32,308 nt of DNA. Origin: an uncultured Lachnospiraceae bacterium. Its GTDB lineage: Bacteria; Bacillota; Clostridia; Lachnospirales; Lachnospiraceae. How positions within the stretch are numbered: position 1 is the stretch's first letter; every line of letters starts with the position of its first letter. A model generated the notes under the pieces. It did no database searches, had not been told where the DNA came from, and was given only the letters and a program-made list of their open reading frames with translations. The position numbers and the translations under genes were made by a program. The stretch spans positions 1 to 32,308 of the forward strand of contig CABUZU010000008.1 of the NCBI GenBank assembly GCA_902496125.1, in the 5' to 3' direction. Positions 15,028 to 22,066 of the stretch are shown here, in pieces.

Positions 15028-15792
15028 TTATCTCTCTCCATTAATTCTTCCTAAAAATTCTTTCATACGAGTATTATTAGAAGAAAATACTTCTTCTGGA
15101 CTTCCTTCTACTGCTACTACACCCTTATCCATAAAAATTATACGGTCTGAAATATCTCTTGCAAAACTCATTTCATGTGTAACAATTACCATTGTAATTT
15201 TAAGCTCTGCTAAAGATTTAATTACTTTTAACACTTCCCCTGTAAGCTCTGGGTCTAGTGCTGATGTCGGTTCATCAAAAAATAAAATCTTAGGATTCAT
15301 GACCAATGCCCTTACAATGGAGATACGCTGCTGTTGTCCACCAGAAAGCTGATGAGGATAGGCATTTTCCTTATCAGAAAGCCCCATCTTCGCAAGAAGT
15401 GCCCTTGCTTCTTTATAAACATCTTCTTTTTTTCTCTTTTGAACATGAATTGGTGCATCGGTAATATTTTTCATCACGGTGTAATGAGGAAATAAATTAA
15501 AATTTTGAAATACCAAACCGTAGGAACCTTGAATTTCTTTTAATTTAGCAGCACTGGCATAGTGAGAGATTCCTTGTTCATCCGACGTTGCAGCTGCTTT
15601 TCCTAAATAAATTAAATCGCCACCATCCATTGTTTCAAGCATAGTAGCACAACGAAGCAGAGTTGATTTACCTGAACCGGATGGTCCGATAATTGATACT
15701 ACTTCTCCTTCTGATACAGACAAGGAGATATCTTTTAATACTACGTTATCTCCAAATTGTTTTCTACAATTTTTAATTTCTAATATTTTCAT
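15028..15792 (-). CDS. Polar amino acid ABC transporter, ATP-binding subunit
   Basis: 254 residues. All ABC ATPase motifs are present: Walker A GPSGSGKST (36-44), Q-loop VFQNFNLFPH, signature LSGGQQQR near 148, Walker B ILFFDEPTSALDPE and the H-loop VTHE. The overall form is GlnQ/HisP-like. It powers uptake through the permease encoded 14 nt upstream. Substrate cannot be told from this subunit. Confidence 0.92.
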   Translation of the reverse strand: MKILEIKNCRKQFGDNVVLKDISLSVSEGEVVSIIGPSGSGKSTLLRCATMLETMDGGDLIYLGKAAATSDEQGISHYASAAKLKEIQGSYGLVFQNFNLFPHYTVMKNITDAPIHVQKRKKEDVYKEARALLAKMGLSDKENAYPHQLSGGQQQRISIVRALVMNPKILFFDEPTSALDPELTGEVLKVIKSLAELKITMVIVTHEMSFARDISDRIIFMDKGVVAVEGSPEEVFSSNNTRMKEFLGRINGER

Positions 15793-15806
15793 AGTAAGCT
15801 CTCCTT

Positions 15807-16478
15807 TTATTTGTAATAATTCATCTTATCTTCGATTTTTTCCATAATAAATGCTACAATCCAGTTAAAGATATAGTAGAATACACCTGCAAAAACATAT
15901 GGAATCATACTTGTACTAGATGATGCTAGTGCCTTTGCAACGGAAAACATTTCCAATAAAGAAACTGCGAATGCCAATGAAGTATCTTTAACTAAGGTAA
16001 TTACTTCATTTGTAACAGAAGGTAAAATGATTTTGATTACTTGAGGCAAAATGATTTTGAAAAAAGTCTGCGTCCTTGAATATCCTAAAATCTTAGCAGC
16101 CTCATACTGTCCTTTCGGAATGGCTTCAATTCCGCTTCGATAAATTTCAGCAAAATACGCCGCATAATTTAATACAAATCCGATAATAACCGCAATATAA
16201 CGATAATAACTAGGAGTTGAAATTTTAAAAATATAATATGGTCCAAAGAAAATAACCATCAATTGGAGCATCAGTGGTGTTCCACGCATAATGGATATGT
16301 AAATTTTAGTAATCTTTTGAATGATTTTCTTAAAAATATTTCCATCTGCCATACGACCAAAAGCTACAATCATTCCAAGTGGCATAGAAAAAATCAATGT
16401 AAGAATAAATACATAGATACTAAGCCACATTCCTCCCATTAACTTTGAAAGCATCATTGCTAAATTCAAATTACCCAT
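15807..16478 (-). CDS. Polar amino acid ABC transporter, permease subunit
   Basis: About 223 residues from the ATG at 16478 (MGNLNLAMML), chosen because GGGAG lies 7 nt upstream; a TTG at 16502 would only add eight residues and has no ribosome site. Five or so membrane spans and the EAA loop EAAKILGYSRTQTFFKIILPQ identify the HisM/GlnP permease family. The N-terminal half carries the family's RGTPLMLQL motif. It probably homodimerises with two ATPase subunits. Confidence 0.92.
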   Translation of the reverse strand: MGNLNLAMMLSKLMGGMWLSIYVFILTLIFSMPLGMIVAFGRMADGNIFKKIIQKITKIYISIMRGTPLMLQLMVIFFGPYYIFKISTPSYYRYIAVIIGFVLNYAAYFAEIYRSGIEAIPKGQYEAAKILGYSRTQTFFKIILPQVIKIILPSVTNEVITLVKDTSLAFAVSLLEMFSVAKALASSSTSMIPYVFAGVFYYIFNWIVAFIMEKIEDKMNYYK

Positions 16479-16499
16479 ATTGTGTCTCCCTTCTATATA

Positions 16500-16527
16500 C
16501 AAAGGGAGTTGCCAATTGACAACCCCC
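16500..16527 (-). terminator. Intercistronic stem-loop after the binding-protein gene
   Basis: On the minus strand, a 10-bp stem (arms 16518-16527 and 16504-16513, two G-U pairs, AATT loop) is followed by TTTG only. It is too weak for a full stop and sits between binding-protein and permease genes, where such hairpins commonly protect or partly terminate the message so that more binding protein is made. Confidence 0.6.
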
Positions 16528-16553
16528 TTGTTCTATTATGTACATCGTACTAT

Positions 16554-17402
16554 CTATTTACCAATTGTTGTGATGTCTTTACCAAACCATTCTTCTGAAA
16601 TTTTAGCCATTGTTCCATCTTTTGCCATTTCTTCTAAAGTATTTTGAACTTTATCACGAAGTTCGGTATTACCCTTTTTAAAACCAATACCATATTCTTC
16701 TGCAGCAATCGATTCATCTAATACAGCAAAATTAGCTCCACGTTTACTAATCTGATAGCTTGCTACGGTATTATCCATTGCAATCGCATCTACTGCACCA
16801 GATTCTAATTCCATAAATGCAGAATTATAATTATCCACTACAATCAACTGTCCAAAAGTATCGGATAACGTTTTATTATCATTTAATGCAGCCTGCGCAC
16901 TAGAATCTGTCTGAACATCTACAATCTTACCTGCAAGGTCTTTACTAGACTTAATTCCTGAATCTGCTTTTACTACAAATACCTGGTCATTTTTCATATA
17001 AGGTTCTGACCATGTATAGTCATCCTCTCTGCCATTCATTGTAAAACCATTCCAAATACAGTCAATGGTTCCAGAAGATAATTCCATATCCTTTGAATCC
17101 CATGCAATTGGCTGATATTTTACTTCAAGGCCTAAACGTTTTGCAACTTCTGCTGCTAATGCTAAATCAAATCCTGTATATTCACCAGTCTTCTCATCAA
17201 CAAATCCCATAGGTGGAAAATCCTGGTCAAATCCTACGGTAAAAGTACCACCTTTTGAATCACTATTTGCCTGTGTTGCAGCCTGTGTTGCAGCCTGTGT
17301 TGTAGTTTTGGTTGCATCGGCACTGCTTCCACTGCTACATCCAGCTAATGAAGCAACTGCCATTACACCCGCAATTAATAATGCACCAATTTTCTTTTTC
17401 AT
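16554..17402 (-). CDS. Polar amino acid ABC transporter, substrate-binding lipoprotein
   Basis: About 282 residues from the ATG at 17402 (MKKKIGALLIAG), which has AGGAGG upstream; the longer frame to 17432 would overlap that site. The lipobox is ASLAGC, followed by a Thr/Ala/Gln linker. The rest is a family 3 periplasmic-type binding fold: GTFTVGFDQDFPPMGF, YTGFDLALAAEVAKRLG, DCIWNGFTMNGREDDYTWSEPY (Arg in the position that usually holds the amino-acid carboxylate) and the closing EEWFGKDI. Which amino acid it binds is not readable; glutamine, cystine or a basic amino acid are all possible. Confidence 0.9.
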   Translation of the reverse strand: MKKKIGALLIAGVMAVASLAGCSSGSSADATKTTTQAATQAATQANSDSKGGTFTVGFDQDFPPMGFVDEKTGEYTGFDLALAAEVAKRLGLEVKYQPIAWDSKDMELSSGTIDCIWNGFTMNGREDDYTWSEPYMKNDQVFVVKADSGIKSSKDLAGKIVDVQTDSSAQAALNDNKTLSDTFGQLIVVDNYNSAFMELESGAVDAIAMDNTVASYQISKRGANFAVLDESIAAEEYGIGFKKGNTELRDKVQNTLEEMAKDGTMAKISEEWFGKDITTIGK

Positions 17403-17441
17403 AACTAAATTCCTCCTACGTTTTGTTATCAATTAGTTAAA

Positions 17442-17471
17442 ATTCTACCATAAAAAAAAGGGGCTTGTCAA
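17442..17471 (-). promoter_or_regulatory. Promoter of the amino acid ABC operon
   Basis: TTGACA (17466-17471), 18-bp spacer, TAGAAT (17442-17447) with a TG extension (TGGTAGAAT). The -35 box lies inside the larE terminator hairpin. Confidence 0.7.
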
Positions 17472-17483
17472 CGCACAAGCCTC
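17452..17483 (-). terminator. Intrinsic terminator of larE
   Basis: On the minus strand, stem GGCTTGT/ACAAGCC (17475-17481 with 17462-17468) extended by two pairs, followed by CCCC and eight T residues (17452-17459). Confidence 0.85.
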
Positions 17484-17494
17484 CTATTTTTACA

Positions 17495-18277
17495 CTATTT
17501 ATCGAAACTTCCACTAGAAATTCCCTTTAAGTCAAGTGTCACAAAATCAAAACCCAATGCTTTCATTTCATCTACTAAAGTTTCATCTGAAATAACCTGA
17601 TTAAAGTTCTCTTTTTCCACTTCAATTCTTGCAATATTATCGTGGATTCGCACTCTTACATAGCCCATTCCTCTTACATGGAGTAAGTTTTCTGCTTTAC
17701 TTGCAAGCTCTAATTTTTCTTTTGTCAATAAGGTATCATATGGAAATCTAGATGCAAGACATGCATTCGATGGTTTATTATAAGTAGAAATATCTAATTC
17801 TTTCGAATAATCACGTATCATTTGCTTTGTAAGTCCTGCTTTTGCTAATGGAGATAAAATTCCAAGTTCCTCACATGCCTTCATACCAGGGCGATAGACA
17901 TTGCCAGCACCATCATCTTTATTATTTCCATCTAATACATATTCAAAGCCTTGTTCTTTTGCTGCTTCTTTTACCTTAGACATTACACCAATCTTACAGT
18001 GATAGCAACGGTCTTTTCTATTATGTAAAAATGCATCGACTTCAAATACATCAACTGGAATCACCTGATATCTTCCGCCCTCTAAGAGCTTCTTCGCATT
18101 TTCAATCTCTTCCTTTGGCATCATTGCACCTTCACAAAGAACGGCAAGTACATTGTCAACGCCTAAAGTTCTTTTTGCTACTTGAAATAAGAAGTTTGAA
18201 TCAACACCACCGCTATATGCAATAGCTACTTTACCATAAGATTTTAATATCTGTTGTAATTGTTCTAATTCACTCAT
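17495..18277 (-). CDS. larE: LarE, ATP-dependent sulfur transferase of nickel-pincer cofactor synthesis
   Basis: 260 residues. The PP-loop SGGVDS (22-27) adenylates the substrate carboxylates. Cys173 in NKPSNACLASRFPY corresponds to the sacrificial Cys176 of Lactiplantibacillus LarE. RCYHCK (Cys91, Cys94) is a second conserved pair. LarE converts the two carboxylates of the pyridinium mononucleotide to thiocarboxylates; some homologues donate sulfur from their own cysteine, others use a [4Fe-4S] cluster, and sequence reading cannot decide which applies. It complements larB-larC, which lie 11 kb away on the same strand. GAGGAG precedes the ATG by 9 nt. DUF2284 lies 29 nt upstream. Confidence 0.9.
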   Translation of the reverse strand: MSELEQLQQILKSYGKVAIAYSGGVDSNFLFQVAKRTLGVDNVLAVLCEGAMMPKEEIENAKKLLEGGRYQVIPVDVFEVDAFLHNRKDRCYHCKIGVMSKVKEAAKEQGFEYVLDGNNKDDGAGNVYRPGMKACEELGILSPLAKAGLTKQMIRDYSKELDISTYNKPSNACLASRFPYDTLLTKEKLELASKAENLLHVRGMGYVRVRIHDNIARIEVEKENFNQVISDETLVDEMKALGFDFVTLDLKGISSGSFDK

Positions 18278-18306
18278 GATTTATTCTCCTCTTTTTTATA
18301 GTAGTA

Positions 18307-18828
18307 CTATTTTAAAAATAAAATCCCAAAACACACAATTGTTTGTGAATCATAAAAACCTGTAATACCGTGTTTTTCCATCGTCTGCATAATATGAATT
18401 CCATAGCTTTCTGTTGAAGCAAGCAAAGATTCCTTATGTCTACATTCTTCATTTGGCCATCCACACTTTTCACATCTTCGACAGCGAATCCCAAGTGGCA
18501 AACAATCTTCACCCAATTCTTTTACCATTTGTAATGTAATTTTATTATGTTCAACTCCAGCCTTTGCCCAAGCTTCTATATTTGCGATATCATCCACTGG
18601 ATAAATTGTACTAAAAAGCAATGCAAAGTGATAGTTTTTACAACGTTTTTGACACTCTTCAAAACTACCAACTGCCGGTGGCATACTCCACGAGCTTGCT
18701 CCCTGTTCTTTTACTTCTTGTTCTGCTAGTAATCGAACATTTTTTGAAAATACAATTTCTGATGTTTGAACAATACGGTATTCACAAATTCCATACTCTG
18801 CAATTAACTCTTCTAATTTTTTACGCAT
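18307..18828 (-). CDS. DUF2284 predicted metal-binding protein
   Basis: 173 residues. The C-terminal half contains a dense cysteine cluster, GIRCRRCEKCGWPNEECRHKE, as in DUF2284, a family predicted to bind metal or an Fe-S cluster. The family's N-terminal Cys motif normally ends in WSCPP; here it reads SSWSMPPAVGSFEECQKRCKNY, so one usual ligand is replaced by Met although other cysteines follow. It precedes larE by 29 nt and is probably co-transcribed, which links it by context to cofactor assembly. A direct role is inference. An extended -10 box (19065-19073) is the nearest promoter signal. Confidence 0.8.
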   Translation of the reverse strand: MRKKLEELIAEYGICEYRIVQTSEIVFSKNVRLLAEQEVKEQGASSWSMPPAVGSFEECQKRCKNYHFALLFSTIYPVDDIANIEAWAKAGVEHNKITLQMVKELGEDCLPLGIRCRRCEKCGWPNEECRHKESLLASTESYGIHIMQTMEKHGITGFYDSQTIVCFGILFLK

Positions 18829-18837
18829 TTAATTTAC

Positions 18838-19050
18838 TCACTCTTTTTTTTCATACATTTTCATATCTGCTAACCTTATTAAATCAGAAATATCATGCTC
18901 ATCGATACAATTTCCACTAGCTACACCCACACTGAGTTTTAACGAATATAAGGTTTCTCCACCACTTTTTTTAACTAATTCCTCAGAAAGTAAGTCTTTT
19001 ATTTTATCAATCAATAATGGATTTAGATTTCCATCTATGTAACCCTTCTT
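18838..19050 (-). pseudogene. C-terminal remnant of a GGDEF (diguanylate cyclase-like) domain
   Basis: The minus strand reads about 70 codons ending at TGA 18838-18840. They include LSVGVASGNC and LIRLADMKMYEKK, matching the C-terminal GGDEF-domain pattern (xSxGIAxx ... LxxxADxAMYxAK). The GG(D/E)EF active loop and everything before it are missing, an in-frame TAA sits at 19051-19053, and no start codon with a ribosome site precedes the fragment. This is a degraded relic of a cyclic-di-GMP gene. Confidence 0.72.
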
Positions 19051-19064
19051 TTAGTAATATTATT

Positions 19065-19073
19065 ACTATATCA
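19065..19073 (-). promoter_or_regulatory. Possible extended -10 box ahead of DUF2284-larE
   Basis: TGATATAGT on the minus strand (TG-N-TATAGT). No clear -35 box. It would give a transcript running through the GGDEF remnant into DUF2284 and larE. Confidence 0.35.
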
Positions 19074-19104
19074 TACTTTACGAAAAATAAAAAGGATTTA
19101 TCTA

Positions 19105-19133
19105 TTGACAATTGTTTTTTTTTTTGTTAGGAT
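19105..19133 (+). promoter_or_regulatory. Strong promoter upstream of DUF2798 leader
   Basis: Consensus TTGACA (19105-19110), 17-bp T-rich spacer, TAGGAT (19128-19133). Confidence 0.75.
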
Positions 19134-19158
19134 AGTAACCAATTAATGGTAGTCGCAG

Positions 19159-19198
19159 TAGGAGTACGAGATGAAAGTTTCGTACTCCTATTTTTTTT
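19159..19198 (+). terminator. Intrinsic terminator in the DUF2798 leader (attenuator or small RNA end)
   Basis: Perfect 11-bp stem (19159-19169 with 19180-19190), 10-nt loop, then eight T residues. It ends a transcript of only about 60 nt from the promoter at 19105, and lies 50 bp before the DUF2798 start codon. Either it attenuates the gene or it defines a small RNA. Confidence 0.85.
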
Positions 19199-19247
19199 GC
19201 GTTTATCATTATATAAACTATAAAACTTAAAAAAAAGGAGATTTATT

Positions 19248-19730
19248 ATGCCAAAAACAAAATTCCAAGACGCAGTTTTTACTATTATTATGGCTACTAT
19301 CATGGTTTATGGAATGGTAGTTTACAATGTTGCACTTAACACTGGTGGAGTATCTGGTCAAACTTTTATCTTAGCACTCCATGAACTTCCTATTATGGTA
19401 CCAATTGCTTTTATTTTAGAATTTTTCATCGTTGGAAAAATTGCCGCTAGACTTGCTTTTACTGTAATGACTCCAGACGATAAACCACAGTTTATTACTT
19501 ATGCAATTTCGATTTGTATTTGTTGTATCATGTGTCCAACTATGAGTTTAATTGCTACCTTTTTATTTAAAGAAAATCCTAGCTTTGGAACTTGGGTTAG
19601 TACTTTCGCATTTAACTTTCCAATGGCAATCTGCTGGCAGATGTTTTACTGTGGACCACTTGTACGTTTAATTTTCCGTACAATTTTTAAGAAACAATTA
19701 GCACAAGATGCAAATGTACAACTTGATTAA
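19248..19730 (+). CDS. DUF2798 family membrane protein
   Basis: 160 residues with four predicted membrane helices. Two copies of a similar two-helix unit are visible: DAVFTIIMATIMVYGMVVYN with the LHELPIMVPIAFILEFFIVG part, and AISICICCIMCPTMSLIATF with NFPMAICWQMFYCGPLVRLIF. This internal duplication is typical of DUF2798, a small family of unknown function. AAGGAG precedes the ATG by 7 nt. Expression may depend on read-through of the terminator at 19159-19198 or on an unseen proximal promoter. Confidence 0.82.
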   Translation: MPKTKFQDAVFTIIMATIMVYGMVVYNVALNTGGVSGQTFILALHELPIMVPIAFILEFFIVGKIAARLAFTVMTPDDKPQFITYAISICICCIMCPTMSLIATFLFKENPSFGTWVSTFAFNFPMAICWQMFYCGPLVRLIFRTIFKKQLAQDANVQLD

Positions 19731-19742
19731 TTAATAATACAA

Positions 19743-19767
19743 AAAGGCGAGAATTTTTCTCGCCTTT
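19743..19767. terminator. Bidirectional intrinsic terminator
   Basis: Perfect 11-bp stem AAAGGCGAGAA/TTCTCGCCTTT with a TTT loop, between the convergent DUF2798 and HAD genes. Confidence 0.88.
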
Positions 19768-19769
19768 CT

Positions 19770-20576
19770 TTAAATCAAATATTTCTTTATCGCATAAGCA
19801 ATTCCATCTTCATTATTTGACAATGTAACTATATTTGCACTTTTCTTTACTACATCTTCTGCATTTGCCATTGCTACGCCACATCCTGCTACTTCTAGCA
19901 TAGGAATATCATTTTCAGAATCACCAAAGGCTGCTACATCTGTTAGCTCAATTCCAAGTTCTTTACATACATCAATAACTCCTTTTCCTTTATTAATTGA
20001 TGCTGGAACAATCTCAAGATAAAATGGTGCAGTACGTACAACAACTAAGTCATCATCCATATGTTCTTTAATTTTAGCTTGTACTTCTAAAATTTTCTCT
20101 GGGTCTACAGATAATAATAATTTCACTGGTGAAAAATTCAAAAAATTGGCTAAATTATCAACTTCAACACAGTCCATACCATTGTTCTTAAATTCATATT
20201 CTACCTTGTATCCATGTACATCGGTTACATAAAACTTAACACTGTCATCAATAATAACTGTAACTGGTAAAGTTTCTAAAAAACGCAACAGTTTTTTAGT
20301 TTTTTCTAAATCCATATGAATTTCAGATAAAACCTGTCCGTTTGAAGCATCTACCACTCTTCCACCATTATAAGCCATCAAAATACCATGATACTTTTCA
20401 AGCTGTAACTGCCTTGCCATTTCAAGAAGTCCAGGTGCGGGTCTAGCTGATGCTAACATCACACGAACTCCTTTTTCTTGCATTTCAATTAAGGTATCCT
20501 TTGTTTCCTTTGTAATTTTTTTCTCATCATTTGTTAATGTGCCATCAATATCGAGGGCTATTAATTTTAAATTCAT
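19770..20576 (-). CDS. Cof-type HAD-IIB phosphatase
   Basis: 268 residues. Motif I is LIALDIDGTLTND with Asp8 and Asp10; motif II is in MLASARP; motif III Lys is in NKGKGVIDVC; motif IV is FGDSENDIPMLEVAG. The C2B-type cap lies between motifs II and III. Cof/YidA enzymes dephosphorylate sugar phosphates, flavin or pyridoxal phosphates; the substrate is not evident. It follows the AlbA_2 regulator by 11 nt and is probably in the same operon. Confidence 0.9.
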   Translation of the reverse strand: MNLKLIALDIDGTLTNDEKKITKETKDTLIEMQEKGVRVMLASARPAPGLLEMARQLQLEKYHGILMAYNGGRVVDASNGQVLSEIHMDLEKTKKLLRFLETLPVTVIIDDSVKFYVTDVHGYKVEYEFKNNGMDCVEVDNLANFLNFSPVKLLLSVDPEKILEVQAKIKEHMDDDLVVVRTAPFYLEIVPASINKGKGVIDVCKELGIELTDVAAFGDSENDIPMLEVAGCGVAMANAEDVVKKSANIVTLSNNEDGIAYAIKKYLI

Positions 20577-20587
20577 TTATTTCCTTT

Positions 20588-21883
20588 CTACATTATTGGA
20601 ATATAGCAACTTAACCTTCCTTGTCCTTTCGGTTTTAGTCTGCCTTGTGCACATAAATTTTTTAATATATGAAAAGCTTTTGTAGAACTAGTTCCTAATA
20701 ATTCTTCCGTTTCTTTTCTAGTAACCTGTCCATTTTCCAAAGCATAATCAAGAACCTTCTTATCTGATTTTCGTTCTCCTAATGAAATTTTATCTTCTTC
20801 ATTTCGATTTGGTAAAGTAACTCTAAATACTCCCTTTGCTGTCTCAAATTCTGGTTGTCTTATATTACCTCTATACATTCGTTGAATCTTTCCAATCCCT
20901 GTTCCATAACTTTCAATCAATCTCATTCGATAAAAAACTGCTGCCAAATTAGGATTTCTTGATTGTGAAACTCCAAGAAAAATCGACTTTAGTTCCAATC
21001 CTGATACAAGTCCTCCAAGAGAAACAACTTCAATTCGATTATCATAAATATTAATTAAATTACTTGCACTAAATGAATAATCTCTATGCACAATTGCATT
21101 CAATAATGTTTCTCTTATTGCTTCTTCTGGATAATCTCTCGTATCAATTCGTTCTAAGCCAGAAAATGTAGCCTTTGTTTTATTATTTAAATCAACAAAT
21201 CCATATACATCTTCTAACTGTTTTAATAAGGAACCTGTAAATTCTCTTCTATCTCGAAAAACTTCTTTATCTGTTCCTTGAAATAAGGCAATTTTCGTTG
21301 TAACCTTACACTGTTCTGACAAAAGATATGCAAGATTTGTATATAATCCATCTTCTCCTATTAATTTCAAGGTTTTCATTTGCGTTGGTCCAATTTCTAA
21401 AGAACGTTTTTTCATTTCTTTCTCAAATGTATCAAAAGACAAATCCTGTTCAATACTTCTTCCATTTTCATAAGAAGCTCCACTATTTTGTATAATCATT
21501 TCACGAATTCCTTCATCTGTCATTGGTTGAGAAGAACTTCCTTTTCTAACATATACTCCACTTGGTTTTAATCCCTTTTCTCTAATATAATACGGACGAT
21601 TTGTTCCTGTTAAAACATTAATTTCAACAATGTTTTTTCCTTCCATTTCAATTGTTTTAACCGATACAAAAGGCATAATATCAGGTGCTATTGAATCTTT
21701 TAATGAATTTACAATTTTTAACATTACTTCATCAGTATCATCTATTCCAAGTACTTTGCCATCTTTTTGTATTCCTACTAATATTAATCCACCTTCTGCA
21801 TTTGCAAAAGCAATTACTTCCTTACGAATATCAGTAACATATTCCTGTTTAAATTCAACATTCTGATTTTCAAAAAGATTCAT
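20588..21883 (-). CDS. AlbA_2 (Schlafen-like) domain transcriptional regulator
   Basis: 431 residues. Residues about 5-120 form the AlbA_2 domain (ENQNVEFKQEY, AFANAEGGLILVGIQKDG, YYIREKG, VYVRKGSSS). Residues about 250-350 carry a GHKL-type ATPase-like region (ETLLNAIVHRDYS, VSLGGLVSG, IESYGTGIGKIQRMY). The C-terminal 60 residues look like a winged helix (ALENGQVTRKETEELLGTSSTKAFHILKNL). Such proteins are usually called ATP-dependent DNA helicase-related or putative regulators; the role is uncertain. The AAAGGA ribosome site fits the start. Confidence 0.85.
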   Translation of the reverse strand: MNLFENQNVEFKQEYVTDIRKEVIAFANAEGGLILVGIQKDGKVLGIDDTDEVMLKIVNSLKDSIAPDIMPFVSVKTIEMEGKNIVEINVLTGTNRPYYIREKGLKPSGVYVRKGSSSQPMTDEGIREMIIQNSGASYENGRSIEQDLSFDTFEKEMKKRSLEIGPTQMKTLKLIGEDGLYTNLAYLLSEQCKVTTKIALFQGTDKEVFRDRREFTGSLLKQLEDVYGFVDLNNKTKATFSGLERIDTRDYPEEAIRETLLNAIVHRDYSFSASNLINIYDNRIEVVSLGGLVSGLELKSIFLGVSQSRNPNLAAVFYRMRLIESYGTGIGKIQRMYRGNIRQPEFETAKGVFRVTLPNRNEEDKISLGERKSDKKVLDYALENGQVTRKETEELLGTSSTKAFHILKNLCAQGRLKPKGQGRLSCYIPIM

Positions 21884-21909
21884 ATTCTCGTTCCTTTCTT
21901 TTTTCTTTC

Positions 21910-21938
21910 ATTTTATCATAGTGAGAAAGAAGTTACAA
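21910..21938 (-). promoter_or_regulatory. Promoter of the AlbA_2 regulator operon
   Basis: TTGTAA (21933-21938), 17-bp spacer, TAAAAT (21910-21915). It abuts the terminator of the gene upstream. Confidence 0.6.
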
Positions 21939-21940
21939 GA

Positions 21941-21982
21941 AAAAAAAGTACAAGGTATAATCCCATACTCTTGCACTTTTTT
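21941..21982. terminator. Intrinsic terminator after the Ig-like protein gene
   Basis: Long stem with one mismatch and one bulge (AAAAAAGT/ACTTTTTT, CAAG/CTTG, GTAT/ATAC), A-rich on one side and T-rich on the other. Confidence 0.8.
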
Positions 21983-22066
21983 CTATATAAAAATCTTTTT
22001 ACTTATTTTTTGACTTATTACAAATTTTATTAAATTTCTTAGATATCTATTGGACTGTAATTATTT

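Noticed and set aside
17495..18277. NAD synthetase or ExsB/QueC assignment for the PP-loop protein
   Set aside because: The ACLASRFPY motif, RCYHC and length fit LarE; larB and larC in the same window support it.
18621..18920. Plus-strand 99-residue Leu/Phe-rich frame
   Set aside because: Antisense to DUF2284 and the GGDEF remnant, with no ribosome site.
19146..19223. 25-codon leader peptide gene
   Set aside because: No ribosome site and it runs through the terminator stem; kept only as a possibility in the leader finding.
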